43,768 nt of DNA from Lachnospiraceae bacterium (GTDB taxonomy: Bacteria > Bacillota > Clostridia > Lachnospirales > Lachnospiraceae), in contig JAGBBM010000052.1 of NCBI GenBank assembly GCA_017938485.1, forward strand, positions 1 to 43,768, written 5' to 3'. Position numbers and translations under genes: made by a program. Numbering within the stretch: the stretch's first letter is position 1; each line of letters begins with the position of its first letter. The notes beneath the pieces are model-generated. The model ran no database searches. It saw only the letters and a program-made list of their open reading frames with translations, and had not been told where the DNA came from. This document shows, piece by piece, positions 16,816 through 24,515 of the stretch.

Positions 16816-16897
16816 TGCGGATGACAGGAATCGAACCTGCACGGGGTTTCCCACCAGAACCTAAATCTGGCGCGTCTGCCAATTCCGCCACATCCGC
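16816..16897 (-). tRNA. tRNA-Leu (anticodon TAG)
   Basis: The reverse strand folds into a class II tRNA with acceptor GCGGATG/CATCCGC, anticodon loop TTTAGGT, a long variable arm and the T-loop GTTCGATTC. The discriminator is A, and no CCA is encoded. It is the last tRNA of the minus-strand operon. Confidence 0.95.
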
Positions 16898-16941
16898 AAA
16901 AAAAATTCAGATATAAAAATATCCGAAGTAAAATAGAAAAA

Positions 16942-17014
16942 TGAGCCACGGGGGAATCGAACCCCCGACAACTTGATTAAAAGTCAAGTGCTCTACCGAC
17001 TGAGCTAGTGGCCC
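16942..17014 (-). tRNA. tRNA-Lys (anticodon TTT)
   Basis: The acceptor GGGCCAC pairs with GTGGCTC through one G-T wobble. The anticodon loop is CTTTTAA, and the T-arm contains GGTTCGATTCC in tRNA orientation. CCA is not encoded. Confidence 0.96.
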
Positions 17015-17030
17015 GTATAAAAGAAAAAAG

Positions 17031-17102
17031 CTGGGCTAGTTGGATTCGAACCAACGAGTGCAGGAGTCAAAGTCCTGTGCCTTACCGCTTGGCGATAGCC
17101 CA
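17031..17102 (-). tRNA. tRNA-Gln (anticodon TTG)
   Basis: The acceptor TGGGCTA/TAGCCCA starts with U1-A72, as usual for bacterial tRNA-Gln, with discriminator G and anticodon loop CTTTGAC. CCA is not encoded. Confidence 0.96.
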
Positions 17103-17134
17103 ATGGGCTTGCTCTTGCAAAGCCTAACTTAAAG

Positions 17135-17209
17135 GGTGGATAGAGGGACTCGAACCCTCGGCCTCCAGAGCCACAATCTGGCGCGCTAGCCAACTGCGCC
17201 ATACCCACC
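17135..17209 (-). tRNA. tRNA-His (anticodon GTG)
   Basis: The anticodon loop is TTGTGGC. The extra G at position -1 (base 17209) is genome-encoded and faces discriminator C73 (base 17135), the identity pair of tRNA-His. The acceptor is GTGGGTA/TATCCAC. Confidence 0.96.
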
Positions 17210-17235
17210 ATAAAATAAAAATATAAAAAAATAAA

Positions 17236-17309
<74 letters not shown>

Positions 17310-17336
17310 ATTTGTAGTTCGCTATTGCGAAACAAA

Positions 17337-17407
17337 AGCGGGTGATGGGAATCGAACCCACGTATCTAGCTTGGAAGGCTAGTGTTCTACCATTGAACTA
17401 CACCCGC
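17337..17407 (-). tRNA. tRNA-Gly (anticodon TCC)
   Basis: The acceptor is GCGGGTG/CACCCGC, the anticodon loop CTTCCAA and the discriminator U, all normal for tRNA-Gly of Gram-positives. CCA is not encoded. Confidence 0.96.
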
Positions 17408-17436
17408 ATATACATATGCAATTAAGTGTTTAAAAG

Positions 17437-17511
17437 TCGGGGTGACAGGATTCGAACCTGCGACCTCCTGATCCCAAATCAGGCGCTCTAGCCAAGCTGA
17501 GCCACACCCCG
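17437..17511 (-). tRNA. tRNA-Pro (anticodon TGG)
   Basis: The acceptor is CGGGGTG/CACCCCG with anticodon loop TTTGGGA and discriminator A. It is the first gene transcribed in the seven-tRNA operon, about 60 bases downstream of the promoter. Confidence 0.96.
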
Positions 17512-17576
17512 AAGGAGTATAAAACATTAAGTCTTTGTGTGGTGTCTTATGTACCCCATCTCTTAACGCAAGACTT

Positions 17577-17605
17577 ATTATATATAAACCAATCGATAAT
17601 GTCAA
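17577..17605 (-). promoter_or_regulatory. Consensus sigma-A promoter of the tRNA operon
   Basis: On the minus strand TTGACA (17605-17600) and TATAAT (17582-17577) both match consensus exactly, with a 17-base spacer. It drives tRNA Pro-Gly-Arg-His-Gln-Lys-Leu in that order. Confidence 0.92.
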
Positions 17606-17655
17606 CAACTTTTTTAAAAAAGTTTGTAAAAATTCCCACCGCCCTAAATTTAACC

Positions 17656-17684
17656 TTTAAAAATAAGTAACTATGTCATATAAT
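17656..17684 (+). promoter_or_regulatory. Predicted promoter of the AEC transporter gene
   Basis: TTTAAA at 17656-17661 and a perfect TATAAT at 17679-17684 are spaced by 17 bases and lie 42 bases before the GTG start. It is divergent from the tRNA operon promoter. Confidence 0.55.
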
Positions 17685-17725
17685 ATGAGAAGTTTATTAA
17701 AAAATTATGTAAGGGTTGGTTTAAA

Positions 17726-18673
17726 GTGGAGAATTTTATATTTAGTGTAAATGTAACAATCCCTATATTTTTGATTATTTTGTTAGGGTACATATTGAGA
17801 AGATTTAATTTTTTGACTGACGAGTTTGTTACCGTGGCAAACAGGTATGTTTTTGTTGTTGCACTACCTGTTATGCTTTTTACAGATATATCTGAGACTG
17901 ACGTAAGAGAAGATATGAACTTAAAATTTTTTCTGTATTGTCTTATAGTTACTGTTGTTATGTTTTTTATGGTGTGGGGCATTGCGAAACTTACTATAAA
18001 GGACAAGAGTATGATTGGTGCCTTTGCTCAGGCTGGGGCAAGAGGTAGTGCAGCAGTGCTTGGAGTTGCCTTCGTGGAAAATATATGTGGAAGTATAGGA
18101 ATGACTCCTCTGATGATAGTTGCTGCAGTTCCATTTTTTAATATATTATCTGTAATAATACTTGTTTTTAATGCTAATAATAAAGAAGAAAAAAATTATG
18201 GTAAGATAAAGGATGCGTGTATAAACATAATTAAAAATCCTATTATAATAGGAATATGCCTTGGACTAATCGCTTCCCTGGTTAAACTTAATTTGCCTGT
18301 TATTGGTGATAGAACTTTGGACTACATCGCAAGAACAGCTACACCTATTGCTTTGATTGCGATAGGTGCTGGTTTCGATACAAAGGAGGCTATAAAGAAA
18401 CTTAAACCTGCTCTTGGGGCAAGTTTCATAAAGCTTATTGGTCTGCCTATGATATTTTTGCCCATTGCATATGCTATAGGCTTTGCAGAAAGTGAAATGG
18501 TAGCCATACTTATTATGTTGGCATCTCCAACTACGGTTAGCTGTTACATAATGGCTAAAAATATGGATAATGACGAAGTACTTACCTCAAATGTAGTTGT
18601 GTTGACTACCTTGTTTTCTTCGGTTACGCTAACGTTGTGGATATTTGTACTTAGGAGTTTAGGTTGTATATAG
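17726..18673 (+). CDS. AEC-family (auxin efflux carrier-like) transporter
   Basis: This is a 315-residue integral membrane protein with about ten hydrophobic segments, beginning VTIPIFLIILLGYILRR, as in the AEC/malonate-transporter family. The two-half layout fits that family: five segments, a short loop with KEEKNYGKIKDAC, then five more. Relatives move small carboxylates or amino acids by secondary transport; the substrate here cannot be told. The start is GTG 17726 after AAGGGTTGG. The gene stands alone between two tRNA groups, with its own promoter and no clear terminator. Confidence 0.88.
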   Translation: MENFIFSVNVTIPIFLIILLGYILRRFNFLTDEFVTVANRYVFVVALPVMLFTDISETDVREDMNLKFFLYCLIVTVVMFFMVWGIAKLTIKDKSMIGAFAQAGARGSAAVLGVAFVENICGSIGMTPLMIVAAVPFFNILSVIILVFNANNKEEKNYGKIKDACINIIKNPIIIGICLGLIASLVKLNLPVIGDRTLDYIARTATPIALIAIGAGFDTKEAIKKLKPALGASFIKLIGLPMIFLPIAYAIGFAESEMVAILIMLASPTTVSCYIMAKNMDNDEVLTSNVVVLTTLFSSVTLTLWIFVLRSLGCI

Positions 18674-18711
18674 ATAGAAAAAAATATCTGTAAAAATTAT
18701 GAAAAAAGTGC

Positions 18712-18740
18712 TTGACATTTTAGCATGTAGCCATTATACT
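18712..18740 (+). promoter_or_regulatory. Strong promoter of the tRNA-Val/tRNA-Met pair
   Basis: TTGACA at 18712-18717 and TATACT at 18735-18740 have a 17-base spacer. Transcription would start about 18747, some 19 bases before tRNA-Val. Confidence 0.88.
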
Positions 18741-18765
18741 AACAAAGGTGTTGAGAAACACGAAT

Positions 18766-18838
18766 GGGATCTTAGCTCAGCTGGGAGAGCATCTGCCTTA
18801 CAAGCAGAGGGTCACAGGTTCGAGCCCTGTAGGTCCCA
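18766..18838 (+). tRNA. tRNA-Val (anticodon TAC)
   Basis: The acceptor GGGATCT pairs with AGGTCCC through one wobble. The anticodon loop is CTTACAA, the T-loop GTTCGAGCC and the discriminator A. CCA is not encoded. Confidence 0.96.
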
Positions 18839-18846
18839 TTTAATAT

Positions 18847-18920
18847 GGCGGGATAGCTCAGTTGGCTAGAGCACATGGTTCATACCCATGGTGTCGAGGG
18901 TTCAAATCCCCCTCCCGCTA
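18847..18920 (+). tRNA. tRNA-Met, elongator (anticodon CAT)
   Basis: The acceptor is GGCGGGA/TCCCGCT, and the anticodon stem CATGG/CCATG holds loop TTCATAC. The three G-C pairs that mark initiator tRNA at the base of the anticodon stem are absent. The body resembles elongator Met rather than the lysidine-modified Ile tRNA, which also carries CAT. Confidence 0.9.
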
Positions 18921-18922
18921 CT

Positions 18923-18956
18923 AAAAAAGCTTCGGTTTTTACCGAAGCTTTTTTGT
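18923..18956 (+). terminator. Rho-independent terminator of the tRNA-Val/Met operon
   Basis: AAAAAAGCTTCGGT (18923-18936) pairs with ACCGAAGCTTTTTT (18941-18954) around a short T loop. It begins 3 bases after tRNA-Met. Confidence 0.92.
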
Positions 18957-19027
18957 TTTAAAAGAAAACTATGTTTTTTTCGTAAATAGTGTATAATAGA
19001 AGTAATATCATATAAGGAGAGGATAAT

Positions 19028-20650
19028 ATGAACAAGTCTTTCTATATGAAAAATATAATAATATCTTTGTGTATGATTGTAATTATTGTGTTTAATTATT
19101 CAATGCCAATTTTGGCAGAGGAATCTGAGGAAGAGCAATCATATTATGAAAGCGTAGAATTTATATCTGCTGACGAAGCAGAAAGAGAAGAAATAATTCA
19201 TCTTCTTTTTGCAAAACTCACATATGATTATTTAGATGGATATGAAGGAAGAACTGTTGCAGAATATATTGACGAGCATCCTGAAGAATATGACATGGAA
19301 ATATGGGAGGATTCTGGAATAACATATAGAGCTTTATATAATAGTATAATTGGAGATTGGAATATATATAAGGTTTTCAATCACAATGCTGTGACTGGTT
19401 TTTATGGTGTGGTATTTATAAATGAAGATAGGGTCATATATTCTTTAAGAGGAAGTGATATGTTTACTGAGGAATTTCCTTTTAATGAGAGTAATGATTG
19501 GATAGCTACAGATTTTAAGTTTGCTATTATGAATGAACTAAGCAGGCAGTTTGATGATTTTGACAGCTCATACAAGGTGTTAGTATCCATATTACAAAAA
19601 GATGGTTATGGAGATTATGAGATTACTCTTACAGGACATTCGTTAGGTGGTGCCTTGGTGACCTATGGTTCCTTGACTACAGATTGTTTTGGATACGCTT
19701 TTGATGGAGCTTGCGGTCATGTCATAGATTTGATATATATGGAAGATTATCTAAAAATTGACGGGTTTACCGGTGCAAACGATATATCAAATGTAAAGTT
19801 TATCAACTATACTGATGATACAGGCTTTCTTGTGGCTGATTTAATACAACATACAGGAACAGGAAACTTTTATCAGATTGATAGAACATCCTTTGTTGAC
19901 GGAATGTTGGATAATGATTTTATGTCTCAGGTTGCTGATGCGGATGCACATCATATATGGTCCGTCCTTTCCTATGAGGATAACAAGGTGTTTTTCAATG
20001 ATAAGGTGGACTGTGAGGATTTAGGATACACATATATGCCGGAGGATGTGGTATATATAGACATTAATAAAAATGTGGTGGAAGCAACCTTAGAAGAGTT
20101 TGATATATTCGCACCTTGGGAATTTTTCTTCGATTTTGATACTGAATATATGATAGATAGTGCTCTGGGAAATGTTAAGAATGGAAGAGTGGTATTGGCA
20201 CCAATTAGCGGTGGAGAATTTTTTGCAGATAAGCATGGTGGCAATGATGAAGAGTACGATGTAGATACCGTTATGTATGGTGGAGTAGGAGATGACCAAT
20301 TTATAGGTGGTGCTGGAGACGACGTTTTTGTTAGCGGCGGAGGACTGTTTAATACCTTATATGGCAAGGGTGGAGAAGATACCTATGTGATTGATGCCGT
20401 GTCCAATCAAATTAATTTTATAATGGATTTGGAAGGAGAGAAGGTAAAACTTATATTTAGAAATCCCAATAGATACATTATGAAAACTATGAAGTTGTCT
20501 GATGATGGAGTTATAAGCTTGCCGGAAGGTCAGGAGATAACTATAGGTGATAAATCTGAATTTTCTGATGTGGAGTTATATATTTGCCGAGGGGATAGAC
20601 TACTCTATATTGGAACATATGAGGAGTTGCTTTTAAAAGATGTAGAATAA
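19028..20650 (+). CDS. Secreted class 3 lipase with C-terminal RTX-like glycine/aspartate repeats
   Basis: This is a predicted extracellular acylglycerol lipase. The 540 residues begin with a signal peptide (basic MNKSFYMKN, hydrophobic core about 9-27, likely cleavage after LAE or PILA). The catalytic domain (about 60-320) has the nucleophile elbow LTGHSLGG with Ser205. Asp and His partners are plausible around 262-310 (AHHIWSV at 308-314). Residues about 418-456 contain RTX-type nonapeptide-like turns (GGVGDDQFIGGAGDDVF, GKGGEDTYVID), which bind calcium in known proteins. GGAGAGG before ATG 19028 sets the start. A TATAAT at 18992-18997 may be its -10, but no good -35 is seen. Lipase_3 with RTX repeats is more usual in Gram-negative type I secretion substrates; here the signal peptide points to Sec export. 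Confidence 0.87.
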   Translation: MNKSFYMKNIIISLCMIVIIVFNYSMPILAEESEEEQSYYESVEFISADEAEREEIIHLLFAKLTYDYLDGYEGRTVAEYIDEHPEEYDMEIWEDSGITYRALYNSIIGDWNIYKVFNHNAVTGFYGVVFINEDRVIYSLRGSDMFTEEFPFNESNDWIATDFKFAIMNELSRQFDDFDSSYKVLVSILQKDGYGDYEITLTGHSLGGALVTYGSLTTDCFGYAFDGACGHVIDLIYMEDYLKIDGFTGANDISNVKFINYTDDTGFLVADLIQHTGTGNFYQIDRTSFVDGMLDNDFMSQVADADAHHIWSVLSYEDNKVFFNDKVDCEDLGYTYMPEDVVYIDINKNVVEATLEEFDIFAPWEFFFDFDTEYMIDSALGNVKNGRVVLAPISGGEFFADKHGGNDEEYDVDTVMYGGVGDDQFIGGAGDDVFVSGGGLFNTLYGKGGEDTYVIDAVSNQINFIMDLEGEKVKLIFRNPNRYIMKTMKLSDDGVISLPEGQEITIGDKSEFSDVELYICRGDRLLYIGTYEELLLKDVE

Positions 20651-20652
20651 TA

Positions 20653-20706
20653 AAAATGAGTATATATCTAAACGTTACGTTTATGATATATACTCATTTT
20701 TTATTT
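20653..20706. terminator. Bidirectional terminator between convergent lipase and TPM genes
   Basis: AAAATGAGTATATATC (20653-20668) pairs perfectly over 16 bases with GATATATACTCATTTT (20685-20700), with a T-run after it on the plus strand and TTTTATTATT on the minus strand. The loop contains the small palindrome AAACGTTACGTTT. Confidence 0.88.
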
Positions 20707-20718
20707 GGTAGTATTTAT

Positions 20719-21753
20719 CTACTGTTGTGGTTCGTCATATTTTTTTGTTAATTCACTCATATCATTGCCAAAGGTTTCAAGAGGAGTGCTTAAGATTTTC
20801 TCTAAATCTTGCTGCTCTTTGTTTTCCTGCTCCTTTTTCTTCTTCCACCACTTGAAGAGAATTACAACAATGATAATAACTGCAACTGCAATTATAAGAA
20901 CTGTCATAATTGCTCTAAAGTTACTCTTTGCCATGATATTCTTTGCGGCATCTTCGAGACCATCACCAAAAGCCTTAGCAAGGTCACCAGTATACCAATA
21001 TCCGTTTACCTTATCACAGATTATATCTAAAGAAGTCTCATCGATGATTTCACCGGTATCATAACCTGCAGCAAAGTAGTAATCTTCTTCTGATGCTACA
21101 TACAAGATGAGGAAGTTACCCTCGGCATCAAAAAGTTTTTCGTATAACATATCCTGATATGTATCATATCCTTCGTATTCACTCTTGCTTGGAGTGTCTT
21201 CAATAATATAAAGGAATGGGAATACACCAGTTTTGTTGTAGAAGTTTTTGAATCCAGATATAAGAGTGGATTCGTTGCTTCTATCTATGAACTTTAGATC
21301 GCCTTCGCTTTCGTCGATGTAATATCCATGACTACTGTCGACAGGTCCGTTGTATTTGTCTCTGTTAAGCTTCTGGTTTGAACCACCAAAACCACTTCCC
21401 ATCTTACCGATGCAGATGAATACAACAATTGCAATTATAATAAATGATGCAAGTACTGAGCTACATCCGCCACCTGAAGAACGATAGTATGTTCTTCCAC
21501 CATGATAGTGATGGTAATGTCTCACAGGTCTGTGGTAGCTGTGATGGTGATGATGATTAGAACTGTGGTAATGATGTCCACTTGAGTGATAGCCACCGCC
21601 ACCACCTATATGACGGTTGCCACCGCCACCGCTTCCTCTTGATCTTCCACCACCTGAAAATGAACGACTTCCGCTTCTGCTTCCGCCACCCATAGAACGA
21701 CCGCCGCCGCCACGACTTCCGCCGCTACGACCGCCACCCATAGATCGTGCCAT
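20719..21753 (-). CDS. TPM-domain membrane protein with a Gly/Ser/Arg/His-rich N-terminus
   Basis: The 344-residue protein has four parts. Residues 1-55 are almost only Gly, Ser and Arg. Residues about 55-88 hold some 16 His. Then come a membrane segment (about 98-116), a TPM/YgcG-like domain (about 130-275, with FPFLYIIED, NFLILYVASEED and DLAKAFGDGL), a second membrane segment (280-300) and a basic then acidic tail. With two segments, the TPM domain would lie outside and both tails inside the cell. The domain is known from photosystem repair (TLP18.3) and YgcG, with debated phosphatase activity. The frame is open to 21777, but TAAGGAGGAT (21770-21761, minus) with a 7-base spacer fixes ATG 21753. 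The gene is alone, convergent with the lipase. Confidence 0.85.
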   Translation of the reverse strand: MARSMGGGRSGGSRGGGGRSMGGGSRSGSRSFSGGGRSRGSGGGGNRHIGGGGGYHSSGHHYHSSNHHHHHSYHRPVRHYHHYHGGRTYYRSSGGGCSSVLASFIIIAIVVFICIGKMGSGFGGSNQKLNRDKYNGPVDSSHGYYIDESEGDLKFIDRSNESTLISGFKNFYNKTGVFPFLYIIEDTPSKSEYEGYDTYQDMLYEKLFDAEGNFLILYVASEEDYYFAAGYDTGEIIDETSLDIICDKVNGYWYTGDLAKAFGDGLEDAAKNIMAKSNFRAIMTVLIIAVAVIIIVVILFKWWKKKKEQENKEQQDLEKILSTPLETFGNDMSELTKKYDEPQQ

Positions 21754-21796
21754 AATATATATCCTCCTTATGTACATTATATTTTCAATTACTCCT

Positions 21797-21825
21797 ATTT
21801 TACAATGAAAGTTTAAAACAGTAAA
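21797..21825 (-). promoter_or_regulatory. Possible promoter of the TPM gene
   Basis: On the minus strand TTTACT (21825-21820) and TAAAAT (21802-21797) are spaced by 17 bases, about 44 bases before the ATG. The match is moderate. Confidence 0.35.
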
Positions 21826-21894
21826 TACAAATTTTGCTATGAATTTAAAAATGAATTAAAAATAATAAAAAACTTGTAGTTTATGTTAAATCAA

Positions 21895-21923
21895 TTGAAT
21901 TGATAATGTAAATATGTTAAATT
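21895..21923 (+). promoter_or_regulatory. Possible promoter of ispF
   Basis: TTGAAT at 21895-21900, a 17-base spacer ending in TGT, and TAAATT at 21918-21923 form an extended -10 type promoter. A 15-base palindrome (GTTCAT-TAT-ATGAAC, 21948-21962) lies downstream in the leader. The region is very A+T-rich, so chance matches are common. Confidence 0.35.
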
Positions 21924-21996
21924 AAGTGGGAAATATAAAATAGTATAGTTCATTATATGAACGAAATGTGGTTGCCAATGGCAGAAAGGATATTTT

Positions 21997-22551
21997 ATGA
22001 GAGTTGGAATGGGCTATGACGTCCACAAGTTAGTAGAGGGACGTAAGCTTATTATAGGTGGCGTTTTGATTCCTTATGAAAAGGGGTTACTTGGACATTC
22101 TGATGCAGATGTACTTACCCATGCGATTATGGATGCTTTGCTTGGGGCTTGTGCTATGGGAGACATAGGAAAACATTTTCCTGATACAGACGAAAGATTT
22201 AAAGATGTAGACAGTATGGTTCTCTTGGAAGAGGTTGGAAAAATTATAGATAGTAAGAATATGCTTGTGGGAAATATTGATGCAACAATTATTGCCCAGA
22301 AACCTAAGATGGCACCATACATCGAGGATATGAGAAATAATATCGCTAGAAGGCTTAAGATAGATGTAAATCAGGTTAATATTAAAGCGACAACAGAAGA
22401 GGGACTAGGCTTTACTGGTGAGGGACTTGGAATTAGTTCTCAGGCCATTTGTCTACTTGAAACAGTTGACAATTTTGATTACAGAGCAAATTATGAGGTT
22501 GGTATGGAAACAAACAAATGCGCAGGTTGCTCAGGTTGTAAGAACATTTAA
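21997..22551 (+). CDS. ispF: 2-C-methyl-D-erythritol 2,4-cyclodiphosphate synthase with a Cys-rich C-terminal tail
   Basis: IspF catalyses the cyclisation step of the MEP isoprenoid pathway and works as a homotrimer with a zinc ion. The core (about 1-157) shows MGYDVHKL (Asp8 and His10, zinc ligands), [19 protein letters not shown], the phosphate-binding IGKHFPDTD region and [13 protein letters not shown]. The usual protein ends soon after the AICLLE strand. This one has about 27 more residues ending [10 protein letters not shown], with three Cys in CxxCxxC spacing. The tail's role is unknown. ATG 21997 follows AGAAAGGA. The next gene starts 19 bases after the stop. Confidence 0.95.
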   Translation: MRVGMGYDVHKLVEGRKLIIGGVLIPYEKGLLGHSDADVLTHAIMDALLGACAMGDIGKHFPDTDERFKDVDSMVLLEEVGKIIDSKNMLVGNIDATIIAQKPKMAPYIEDMRNNIARRLKIDVNQVNIKATTEEGLGFTGEGLGISSQAICLLETVDNFDYRANYEVGMETNKCAGCSGCKNI

Positions 22552-22570
22552 AAAGAATAGGATGTGAAAA

Positions 22571-23566
22571 ATGGACGATTACACGAATGATATTATATTT
22601 ACCTATGAAAAAAACAATAAAGAAGAAGTAAGAAAGCTATGGGAGGATTCCTTTAACGACCCGGATTCTTTTGTGGATTACTATTTCGAAAATATATATG
22701 AAAAAAACAGAGTCTTATCTGCTGTTTTTATGGGTGAGCTTATTGGTATGATTCACCTTAATCCATACAAGGTTAACTACATGGGCGAGGAGTATGATTG
22801 CTCGTATATAGTGGGCGTTGCCGTGCGTTCTGATATGCAGGGTAAAGGCGTTATGAAGAATATGATGAAAAAAGTTTTGGATGATATAAAAGATGAAGCT
22901 CCCTTTACTTTCCTTATGCCGAAAAAACAAGAATATTATAATAGTCTTGGATTTTTGCCGGTGTATAGTACAAGACTACTTGATATATCTATTGTGGATG
23001 TAGATGAGTTTGACAGAGATGTTATGGATAATTACTCATCTCTTATGTTGGATGTGGTAAATCTAAGTCAGCTTGAATCTAATGAATATTGTGAGATTGC
23101 AGAGTGGATGAATCATATAATGTCGAATCAGTATAATGGTTTTTGTAGAAGAGACGGGGATTATATGAATGAGTTTCTTCAGGAACATTTATGCCAGCAT
23201 GGTGACGTGTGCATTGTAACTGAGAGTGAAGTTGGTGATGATGGCGAAGAGATATATCATAATCTGGTTGGTGTGTTTGCCTATGATATCTATGATGAGG
23301 TTATGTATGTGGAAAGATTTTGGCCTACACAAGGAAATATGGTAGCTCTTCTTAGTTGCGTTATGAAACAAGCGGTTGACATAACTTGCGACAGACTTAT
23401 CGTCACAGTGGCAGATGATGATTTGGAGGATGTTAGTCATCTTGTATCAGGCGCAGAGCTTGATATAAGTAATGGTAATGGAGTTATGGTAATCGGTCTT
23501 TTTGAAAATACAGAACAGATAGTGACTAATTTACAGTCAAATTGTTTTTTTGATGAAATTGTGTAA
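22571..23566 (+). CDS. GNAT-family N-acetyltransferase (Eis-like two-part protein)
   Basis: The N-terminal GNAT fold (about 10-135) would transfer an acetyl group from acetyl-CoA to an amine. The acetyl-CoA loop is visible as VAVRSDMQGKGVMKNMM (R/Q-x-x-G-x-G/A type), followed by FLMPKKQEYYNSLGF. Residues about 150-331 form a second domain with GNAT-like strands (VCIVTESE, LVGVFAYDIY) and an acidic, Cys-poor end, as in Eis-like proteins with tandem GNAT halves. The substrate is unknown. ATG 22571 follows a weak GGATGTG. It is probably cotranscribed with ispF; no terminator is seen after it. Confidence 0.82.
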   Translation: MDDYTNDIIFTYEKNNKEEVRKLWEDSFNDPDSFVDYYFENIYEKNRVLSAVFMGELIGMIHLNPYKVNYMGEEYDCSYIVGVAVRSDMQGKGVMKNMMKKVLDDIKDEAPFTFLMPKKQEYYNSLGFLPVYSTRLLDISIVDVDEFDRDVMDNYSSLMLDVVNLSQLESNEYCEIAEWMNHIMSNQYNGFCRRDGDYMNEFLQEHLCQHGDVCIVTESEVGDDGEEIYHNLVGVFAYDIYDEVMYVERFWPTQGNMVALLSCVMKQAVDITCDRLIVTVADDDLEDVSHLVSGAELDISNGNGVMVIGLFENTEQIVTNLQSNCFFDEIV

Positions 23567-23584
23567 ATACATTAAATATTTACG

Positions 23585-23614
23585 TTGTAAAAACTTTATA
23601 GATTATGTTATAAT
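23585..23614 (+). promoter_or_regulatory. Predicted extended -10 promoter of nfnAB
   Basis: TTGTAA at 23585-23590, an 18-base spacer ending in TGT, and a perfect TATAAT at 23609-23614 lie 51 bases before the nfnA start. Confidence 0.65.
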
Positions 23615-23665
23615 AAGTCGATTTGCTTATAGCAATGGCAATAAAATTGAATGGGGGATAGTCTC

Positions 23666-24496
23666 ATGTACAAAATATTAAAGAAAGAAGTCTTAAATCA
23701 GGCTGTTATCATGATGGAGGTTGAAGCTCCTTATGTAGCTACTCGTTGTGAGGCAGGACAGTTTGTAATCGTTAGATTGGGAGAGGATGGCGAAAGAATC
23801 CCTCTTACAATTGCTGATTTTGACAGAGAAAAGAATTCAGTAACTATTATTTTCCAGGTTGTTGGATACTCAACAGAGCAGTTTGCAAAGCTTGAAGAAG
23901 GTGATGCATTTGATGACTTTGTAGGACCACTTGGTCAGCCAGCTCCATTTGGAAAGTGGAACAGAGTACTTGGTATTGCAGGTGGTGTTGGTTCAGCTCC
24001 ACTTTATCCACAGCTCAAGAAGCTCTCAGAGATGGGTGTAGAGTGTGATGTAATTATTGGTGGACGTTCAGCAGAGTTTGTTATTTTAGCAGAGAAGTTT
24101 GCTAAGTTCTGTAAGAATGTATATATTATGACAGATGATGGTTCATTAGGTGAGCAGGGACTTGTAACTAAGAAGATTCAGGAGCTTTTAGATGCAGGTG
24201 AGAAATATGATCACGCTATTGCTATTGGACCACTTATCATGATGAAGTTTGTTGTTGCTACAACTAAGCCAGCAGACCTTCACACAACAGTTTCACTTAA
24301 CCCTATTATGATTGACGGTACAGGTATGTGCGGTGGTTGTCGTGTAACTGTAGGTGGAGAAACTAAGTTTGCTTGTGTAGATGGTCCTGACTTTGACGGA
24401 TTCCTTGTTGATTTCGATGAGTGTATGAAGAGACAGACATTCTACAAGGAAGAAGAGCATGCTTGTAGAATGAAAAACGCAGCTGAGAATTTATAA
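23666..24496 (+). CDS. nfnA: NfnA-type ferredoxin-NADP reductase alpha subunit (FAD/[2Fe-2S])
   Basis: This 276-residue subunit resembles dihydroorotate dehydrogenase electron-transfer proteins and NfnA. It binds FAD and NAD and carries a [2Fe-2S] cluster. The N-terminal FAD domain has RCEAGQFVIVRLGEDGERIPLTI, and the NAD domain has VLGIAGGVGSAPLYPQ. The C-terminal Cys set is in GTGMCGGCRV and FACVDGPDF. With NfnB it would form the enzyme that couples ferredoxin, NADH and NADPH by electron bifurcation. The first in-frame ATG is 23651, but GGGGGA at 23653-23658 fits ATG 23666, giving the family N-terminus MYKILKKEVLN. nfnB starts 19 bases after the stop. Confidence 0.92.
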   Translation: MYKILKKEVLNQAVIMMEVEAPYVATRCEAGQFVIVRLGEDGERIPLTIADFDREKNSVTIIFQVVGYSTEQFAKLEEGDAFDDFVGPLGQPAPFGKWNRVLGIAGGVGSAPLYPQLKKLSEMGVECDVIIGGRSAEFVILAEKFAKFCKNVYIMTDDGSLGEQGLVTKKIQELLDAGEKYDHAIAIGPLIMMKFVVATTKPADLHTTVSLNPIMIDGTGMCGGCRVTVGGETKFACVDGPDFDGFLVDFDECMKRQTFYKEEEHACRMKNAAENL

Positions 24497-24515
24497 GATA
24501 TAGGAGAGAAATATT

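Noticed and set aside
18847..18920. Initiator tRNA-fMet or lysidine tRNA-Ile with CAT anticodon
   Set aside because: The three G-C pairs of initiator tRNA are missing, and the body matches elongator Met better than Ile2.
20705..21808. Plus-strand frames opposite the TPM gene, including a Pro/Leu-rich one
   Set aside because: They are antisense shadows of Gly/Ser/Arg codons and lack ribosome sites; the minus-strand gene has a clear one.
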